Assembly: GCF_000178155.2 (NCBI RefSeq)
Contig: NZ_ADKM02000062.1
Span: 205,883 to 269,882, forward strand
Source of the DNA: Hominimerdicola alba 8
GTDB lineage: Bacteria; Bacillota; Clostridia; Oscillospirales; Ruminococcaceae
Direction of reading: 5' to 3'
Length of the DNA: 64,000 bases
Shown: positions 59,117 to 64,000 of the stretch, piece after piece
How the letters are laid out: every line of letters starts with the position of its first letter
Numbering within the stretch: the stretch's first letter is position 1
Made by a program: the position numbers and the translations under genes
The notes under the pieces: generated by a model
Seen by the model: only the letters and a program-made list of their open reading frames with translations
The model's database searches: none
Told to the model about the DNA's origin: nothing

Positions 59117-60502
59117 ATGAAGAATACCGAAAAGACAATGGACAAGATCGTTGCCCTCTGTAAAGGCAGAGGCTTCGTTTACCCCGGCAGTGAGATCTAT
59201 GGCGGTCTGGCTAACACATGGGACTACGGTCCTCTCGGTGTTGAACTGAAAAACAACATCAAGGATGCTTGGCGCAAGAAGTTCGTTCAGGAGAACAACC
59301 TCAACGTAGGTCTTGACTCTGCTATACTGATGAACCCCCAGACTTGGGTGGCTTCCGGTCATATCGGCGGCTTTTCCGACCCGCTGATGGACTGTAAGGA
59401 GTGCAAGACCCGTCACCGCGCAGACAACCTGATCGAGGACTTTGACGGCACAAACGTTGCAGGCTGGTCAAACGAGCAGATGATGGACTACATCAAGGAG
59501 AAGAGCATACCATGCCCCAACTGCGGCAAGCACAACTTCACCGATATCCGTCAGTTCAACCTGATGTTCAAGACTTTCCAGGGCATAACCGAGGACACAA
59601 AGTCTGAACGGTACCTCAGACCCGAAACTGCACAGGGTATCTTCGTAAACTTCGCAAATATACAGAGAACTACCAGAAAGAAAGTTCCTTTCGGCGTGGC
59701 TCAGGTGGGCAAGAGTTTCAGAAACGAGATCACTCCCGGCAACTTCATTTTCAGAGTAAGAGAGTTCGAGCAGATGGAGCTGGAGTTCTTCTGCAAGCCG
59801 GGTACCGACCTTGAATGGTTCGATTACTGGAGAACATTCTGCAAGAACTTCCTGCTGAGCCTGAATATCAAGGAAGAGAACCTCAGACTGAGAGATCACT
59901 CGGCTGAAGAGCTTTGCTTCTATTCAAAGGCTACCACCGACTTCGAGTATCTGTTCCCGTTCGGCTGGGGCGAACTGTGGGGCGTGGCTGACAGAACTGA
60001 CTACGACCTGACACAGCACATCAACACATCGGGCAAGCGCCTTGACTACCTTGATCCCGAAACCAACGAGAAGTATATCCCTTATGTTATCGAGCCTTCT
60101 CTGGGTGTTGAAAGACTGTTCCTGACAGTTGTTACTGAGGCTTATGATGAGGAAGACATCGGTACTCCCGAAAAGCCCGATGTAAGAACAGTAATGCACT
60201 TCCACCCCGCACTTGCACCTTTCAAGGCTTGTGTACTGCCGCTGTCGAAGAAGCTGGCTGAGCCTGCTCAGAAGCTGTTCGATACACTGGCTAAGCATTT
60301 CAGCGTTGACTATGACGAGGCTGGTTCTATCGGTAAGAGATACCGCCGTCAGGACGAGATCGGTACACCTATCTGCGTTACCTACGATTTCGATTCTGTT
60401 GAAGACGGCTGTGTTACCGTTCGTGACAGAGATACTATGGAGCAGGAGCGCATCAAGATCGAAGATCTGGTCGGCTACATCGCTAAGAAGATCGAATTCT
60501 GA
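59117..60502 (+). CDS. glyS: Glycine--tRNA ligase (single-chain class II)
   Basis: 461 residues. The alpha-2 (eukaryote-like) form of glycyl-tRNA synthetase charging tRNA-Gly. [20 protein letters not shown] at the start, motif 2 [21 protein letters not shown] and motif 3 [10 protein letters not shown], with a C-terminal anticodon-binding domain. GAGGAG precedes ATG. No T-box sequence is seen in the leader, which instead carries element A3. Confidence 0.95.
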   Translation: MKNTEKTMDKIVALCKGRGFVYPGSEIYGGLANTWDYGPLGVELKNNIKDAWRKKFVQENNLNVGLDSAILMNPQTWVASGHIGGFSDPLMDCKECKTRHRADNLIEDFDGTNVAGWSNEQMMDYIKEKSIPCPNCGKHNFTDIRQFNLMFKTFQGITEDTKSERYLRPETAQGIFVNFANIQRTTRKKVPFGVAQVGKSFRNEITPGNFIFRVREFEQMELEFFCKPGTDLEWFDYWRTFCKNFLLSLNIKEENLRLRDHSAEELCFYSKATTDFEYLFPFGWGELWGVADRTDYDLTQHINTSGKRLDYLDPETNEKYIPYVIEPSLGVERLFLTVVTEAYDEEDIGTPEKPDVRTVMHFHPALAPFKACVLPLSKKLAEPAQKLFDTLAKHFSVDYDEAGSIGKRYRRQDEIGTPICVTYDFDSVEDGCVTVRDRDTMEQERIKIEDLVGYIAKKIEF

Positions 60503-60510
60503 TAAACTTC

Positions 60511-60549
60511 ATATCGCTTTCCCCTTTTTGGGGAGAGCGATATTTTTTT
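60511..60549 (+). terminator. Terminator of glyS
   Basis: 14-bp stem with one mismatch (60511-60524/60530-60543), T5 loop, then T7. Confidence 0.93.
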
Positions 60550-60753
60550 GCGTTTTTCTCCCGAGATCACATTGATGGTCTGCACAGACCACATAAAGGT
60601 CAGGATATTAATATTGTGATATAAATGTATAAATTTATAACCATCAAGCCCTATTCCATAAAAAGAAATAACATAATCGAGCAGAATTAGCAACTTTACC
60701 ACAGAATTTTCTAAAAAGACACAAAAAAGAAACAGAAACGACACAATATGTTA

Positions 60754-60782
60754 TTGTGAATTTATGGGAAATATGTTATTAT
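60754..60782 (+). promoter_or_regulatory. Promoter of the PL11 lyase
   Basis: TTGTGA (60754-60759), a 17-nt spacer and TATTAT (60777-60782) with extended -10 (TGT). The region 60550-60753 upstream is AT-rich and without genes. Confidence 0.75.
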
Positions 60783-60844
60783 ATTTATAGTTGATTGTTA
60801 TAACAAATTCAGTCGATCACAAAAATATTTTAGGAGGTAAAAAA

Positions 60845-63800
60845 ATGAAGAAAGCATTCAAACGCATCGCTGCGGCTGCCGCATCACTGGCTGTTGCTGC
60901 AAGCATATGTGCAGGCACACCCGCGCTGACTGCCAGCGCAGCCTACGGTCAGGGCGGTAACGGCAGCGCCATCATGGAATATCTTGATCGCGGCATTTAC
61001 GCTATCAAGTCGGGCAACGGCATGTTCATCAGCTGGCGCTTCAACGCTAACGACTCCGATGATACCGAATTCCGCCTCTACCGCGACAATACCCTGATCT
61101 ACACAAGCAAGGCAGGTCAGGCAACAAATTACTGGGACGCAAGCGGAAATTCAAGTTCAAAATACCGTGTTGACACTGTTGTGAACGGTACTGTAAAGTC
61201 TTCTGACAGCTGCAATTTCACATCGGGCAATAACTATTTTGAGATACCGCTGAAAAGTCCCGGAAGCATCTACTCACCAAACGACTGCTGTGTAGGTGAC
61301 GTTGACGGCGACGGTCAGTATGAACTCTTCCTGAAATGGGATCCCAGCGACTCGAAGGATAACTCCCAGACAGGCAACACCAGCAAGGTGTATATCGACT
61401 GCTACACTCTCACAGGCAAGCAGCTGTGGCGTATCGATATGGGCGTGAATATCCGCGCAGGTCAGCACTATACTCAGATGAGCGTGGCTGACTTTGACTG
61501 CGACGGCAAGGCAGAACTCATCACCAAGACCTGCGACGGCACTATCGACGGCACAGGCAAGGTCATAGGCAACGCCAGCGCAAACTATGTTGACAGTTCA
61601 GGTACTGTCCTCACAGGACCGGAGTATCTGACCCTTTTTGAGGGCGCAACAGGTAAAGCACTGGATACTATCGACTTCCCCGTTCCCAGAGGCACTGCAA
61701 CAGGCAGTACCGCCAAGAGCACATGGGGCGATAACTACGGCAACCGCTGTGAGCGCTACAATTCGGGTATCGCTTACCTCGACGGTGTTCACCCATCAGC
61801 TGTATACGGCAGAGGTTATTATACCAGACTGACACTTTCCGCGATAGATGTCAAGAACGGTAAACTCTCCAAGAAGTGGGTATACGACACAGGCTTCAAC
61901 AGCAGCGATGCAGCTTACGGCAACGGCAACCACAACCTTATGGTAGCTGACTTCGATAACGACGGCAAGCAGGAAGTCTGCATGGGCGCTTCTTGTTTCG
62001 ATGACAACGGCAAGCTGCTCTGGTCTACCAAGCAGGGTCACGGCGATGCTATGCACGTAGGTGACCTCGACCCCAACCATGCAGGTATCGAAGTATTCCT
62101 CTGCCACGAAGAGAGCCCCTACGGTATCTCACTTATCGACGGCAGGAACGGCAATAAGATATGGCACTATGACGGCGACAAGGACACAGGAAGATGCTGC
62201 GCTGACAACATCTTCAACGCAGGTACAAGCGGCGCTGAGTTCTGGGGTTCAAGACCAGCGAATGCAGTCTATGATGTAAACGGCAAGCAGATAGGTTCAA
62301 AGGCACCCGCTATGAACTTCCTTATCTACTGGGACGGCGACCTTGAGCGCGAACTGCTCAATGATATCTCCATCACCAAGATGACAAGCCTCAGTTCTAT
62401 CCAGACCATATTCACAGCTGACGGCGCTGCTTCCAACAACGGCACAAAGGCAGTTCCCTGCCTGACAGCCGATATCTTCGGTGACTGGCGTGAAGAACTG
62501 GTACTGCGCTCCTCAGATAACTCCAAGCTGCGCGTATACTGCACAAACACCGAAACAAGCTACCGCATGACCACACTCATGCACGATATGCAGTACCGTA
62601 TGCAGGCAGGCTGCGAACAGTCTTCTTACAACCAGCCTCCTCATGTCAGCTACTATCTGGGCAGCGAAACAGGCGTTCCCGCAAGACCCAATATCAAGCT
62701 GAACAATACCCCTGTAGAGCCTGTAAGCGGCAATCTGGTAAAGAATCTTGTCATAAAGGATACTGCTAATGCCGCAGGCTGGCAGCTTCTCAGTTCCAAC
62801 ACTGTAGGCGGTCTTATCTATGGCGACAGAGATTTCACCTACTCTTCGCTCTCTTCCGAGCTTCAGAACTGCGAGTATATCATGTCAGCATGCAACTCCA
62901 AGAACACTGATTCAGACCTTGCATCGTTCACAGCAGGCAAGGACAGTGAAGTATATGTTCTGGTAGATACCCGTGAGGAAGATGCAAACTCTGTTCCTTC
63001 ATGGCTCAGCGGCTACACAAGAACTTCGCTGACTGCAACTTCCAGCAACGGCGTGACCTTCGTGGCTTACAAGAAGAATTTCAAATCAGGTGAACAGGTA
63101 GTACTGGGCACCAACGGCATGACAGGCAATGTCATCAACTACACTGTTTTCGTTAAAGAGGCAGCTCAGGAGCCTGTAAACGGCAATCTGGTAAGGAACT
63201 TCATCGTCAAGGATACCACTAATGCCGCAAACTGGCAGCTGGTAAATTCCAACTACACAGGCGGTCTTATCTACGGCGACAGAGATTTCACCTACACTTA
63301 TCTTGCTGACGAACTGAATAACTGTGAGTACATCAGAACAGCATGCGAGTCCAAGAACACCGATGCTGACCTTGCAGAATTCACAGTTTCAAAGGAAGCA
63401 GAGGTATATGTTCTGGTAGACACCCGTGAAGAAGCCGCAAACTCTGTTCCTTCATGGCTGAACGGCTACACAAGAACTTCCCTGACCGCAAATTCCAGCA
63501 ACGATGTTTCATTCGTAGCATACAAGAAGAAATTCTATGCAGGCGAAAAGGTAGTGCTGGGCACCAACGGCATGACCGGTTCTGTTATGAACTACACCGT
63601 ATTCGTAAGAGAACCCATTCAGGAAACTATCCCCTCTGTTACATACCCCACCAATATTCAGGTGACATACAGCGAGCAGTACCATCAGGTAAGATTTACA
63701 TGGGATAAGGTCGAGAATGCCCAGAATTACGGCATCGCAGTATATCTCGCAGGCAAGTGGAGAATACAGACCCAGACTATCCCCGCATCGACCCTGTCTT

Positions 63801-63922
63801 ACACATCGCCAAAGAACATGACACCCGGCATGAGCTACAAGGTAGCGATCGCCGCTAAGGTCAACGGTACATGGGACGTTGCAAACGCTATCGAGAATGC
63901 TGTATTTATCACTGTAGCGTAA
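60845..63922 (+). CDS. Secreted PL11 rhamnogalacturonan lyase with repeat modules and CBM37-like C-terminus
   Basis: 1025 residues. Signal peptide about 1-32 (TASA/AYG). The PL11 beta-propeller lyase domain spans about 34-615, with GDVDGDGQYELFLKWDPSDS, VADFDCDGKAELITKTCDGT and VGDLDPNHAGIEVF; these Asp-rich loops bind Ca. It cleaves rhamnogalacturonan I by beta-elimination. Two near-identical modules follow (about 624-772 and 776-924; QLxxSNxxGGLIYGDRDFTY, VYVLVDTREE, VVLGTNGMTG), of unknown function and probably carbohydrate-binding. The C-terminal 100 residues (YHQVRFTWDKV, NYGIAVYLAGKWRIQTQ) resemble CBM37 of R. albus, which binds varied polysaccharides. No dockerin. ATG 60845 follows AGGAGG; an earlier in-frame start adds a segment that breaks the signal peptide. 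Confidence 0.93.
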   Translation: MKKAFKRIAAAAASLAVAASICAGTPALTASAAYGQGGNGSAIMEYLDRGIYAIKSGNGMFISWRFNANDSDDTEFRLYRDNTLIYTSKAGQATNYWDASGNSSSKYRVDTVVNGTVKSSDSCNFTSGNNYFEIPLKSPGSIYSPNDCCVGDVDGDGQYELFLKWDPSDSKDNSQTGNTSKVYIDCYTLTGKQLWRIDMGVNIRAGQHYTQMSVADFDCDGKAELITKTCDGTIDGTGKVIGNASANYVDSSGTVLTGPEYLTLFEGATGKALDTIDFPVPRGTATGSTAKSTWGDNYGNRCERYNSGIAYLDGVHPSAVYGRGYYTRLTLSAIDVKNGKLSKKWVYDTGFNSSDAAYGNGNHNLMVADFDNDGKQEVCMGASCFDDNGKLLWSTKQGHGDAMHVGDLDPNHAGIEVFLCHEESPYGISLIDGRNGNKIWHYDGDKDTGRCCADNIFNAGTSGAEFWGSRPANAVYDVNGKQIGSKAPAMNFLIYWDGDLERELLNDISITKMTSLSSIQTIFTADGAASNNGTKAVPCLTADIFGDWREELVLRSSDNSKLRVYCTNTETSYRMTTLMHDMQYRMQAGCEQSSYNQPPHVSYYLGSETGVPARPNIKLNNTPVEPVSGNLVKNLVIKDTANAAGWQLLSSNTVGGLIYGDRDFTYSSLSSELQNCEYIMSACNSKNTDSDLASFTAGKDSEVYVLVDTREEDANSVPSWLSGYTRTSLTATSSNGVTFVAYKKNFKSGEQVVLGTNGMTGNVINYTVFVKEAAQEPVNGNLVRNFIVKDTTNAANWQLVNSNYTGGLIYGDRDFTYTYLADELNNCEYIRTACESKNTDADLAEFTVSKEAEVYVLVDTREEAANSVPSWLNGYTRTSLTANSSNDVSFVAYKKKFYAGEKVVLGTNGMTGSVMNYTVFVREPIQETIPSVTYPTNIQVTYSEQYHQVRFTWDKVENAQNYGIAVYLAGKWRIQTQTIPASTLSYTSPKNMTPGMSYKVAIAAKVNGTWDVANAIENAVFITVA

Positions 63923-64000
63923 CAACAGATCATTGATAAAATAGTCAGGTGGATTTCCGTGTACTGAACCACCTCGCTAAAAACGTACACAAACAAATAA

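Overview
This window reads as the chromosome of an anaerobic, fibre-degrading ruminal or gut Firmicute of the genus Ruminococcus, most like R. albus. The reasons are secreted glycosidases and leucine-rich proteins ending in Ruminococcus-type dockerins (GDVNGDGKVNVTDVS repeats), a pectin lyase whose C-terminus resembles the R. albus cellulose-binding family CBM37, low-GC Gram-positive promoters with 17-nt spacers, strong AGGAGG-type ribosome binding sites and a Firmicute gene repertoire. The species name is inference. There are no rRNA or tRNA genes, CRISPR arrays, phage genes or transposase genes. LAYOUT. 1-3.0 kb (minus): end of a yfbR-type nucleotidase, a PD-(D/E)XK-like protein, fakA and an Asp23/Gls24 protein. 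3.0-5.7 kb: a GH5 cellulase with dockerin whose leader carries nested palindromic elements. 5.8-10.0 kb: VWA, DUF434, DUF1653, a Cache/GGDEF membrane protein and a deaminase-fold protein. 10.3-16.5 kb (minus): a large secreted dockerin protein with two Tp47-like repeats, a lipoprotein solute-binding protein, and a Cache/degenerate-GGDEF gene broken by one in-frame amber codon. 16.7-21.6 kb (plus): apbE, a NusG-II protein and a Gx transporter (flavinylation-type neighbourhood), an Rrf2 regulator, pnuC behind a structured leader, and a phenylacetate-CoA ligase. 22-24.2 kb: two paralogous BspA-like leucine-rich repeat proteins with dockerins. 24.3-37.3 kb (minus): a long block with ecfA1, fic, ecfA2, ecfT, yfhO, truA, cvpA, a ClpE-like ATPase and an sce7726 protein. 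37.3-42.4 kb (minus): small unknowns, a methyltransferase, HD, NUDIX and CPBP proteins and glmM. 42.4-46.2 kb (minus): ruvC-(zinc ribbon)-ruvA-(unknown)-ruvB-GNAT. 46.2-50.8 kb: murA, rubredoxin, a HAD phosphatase, walJ and rlmH. 50.8-53.9 kb (minus): a membrane protein with a duplicated ectodomain and an ECF-like sigma factor. 54-56.5 kb (minus): rpmG-secE-nusG-rplK-rplA behind a perfect consensus promoter. 56.7-63.9 kb (plus): a membrane-anchored GH5 cellulase with CBM2, glyS, and a multidomain PL11 rhamnogalacturonan lyase. HOW IT FITS TOGETHER. Housekeeping operons (translation, Holliday-junction resolution, cell wall, ECF uptake) are interleaved with a plant-polysaccharide surface system (two GH5 enzymes, PL11, dockerin proteins) and nutrient or redox sensing genes. 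Three families of short palindromic MITE-like elements are scattered through it: family A (three copies of exactly 103 bp), family B (three copies plus a fragment) and family C (two copies). They sit just behind promoters (cellulase, glyS), supply the last codons of fic, and flank fic where it splits the ecfA1/ecfA2 pair. The most distinctive leads are these elements, the broken Cache/GGDEF gene beside an orphan solute-binding protein, the possible flavinylation motifs in the big dockerin protein near apbE, and the alternative-stem leader before pnuC.
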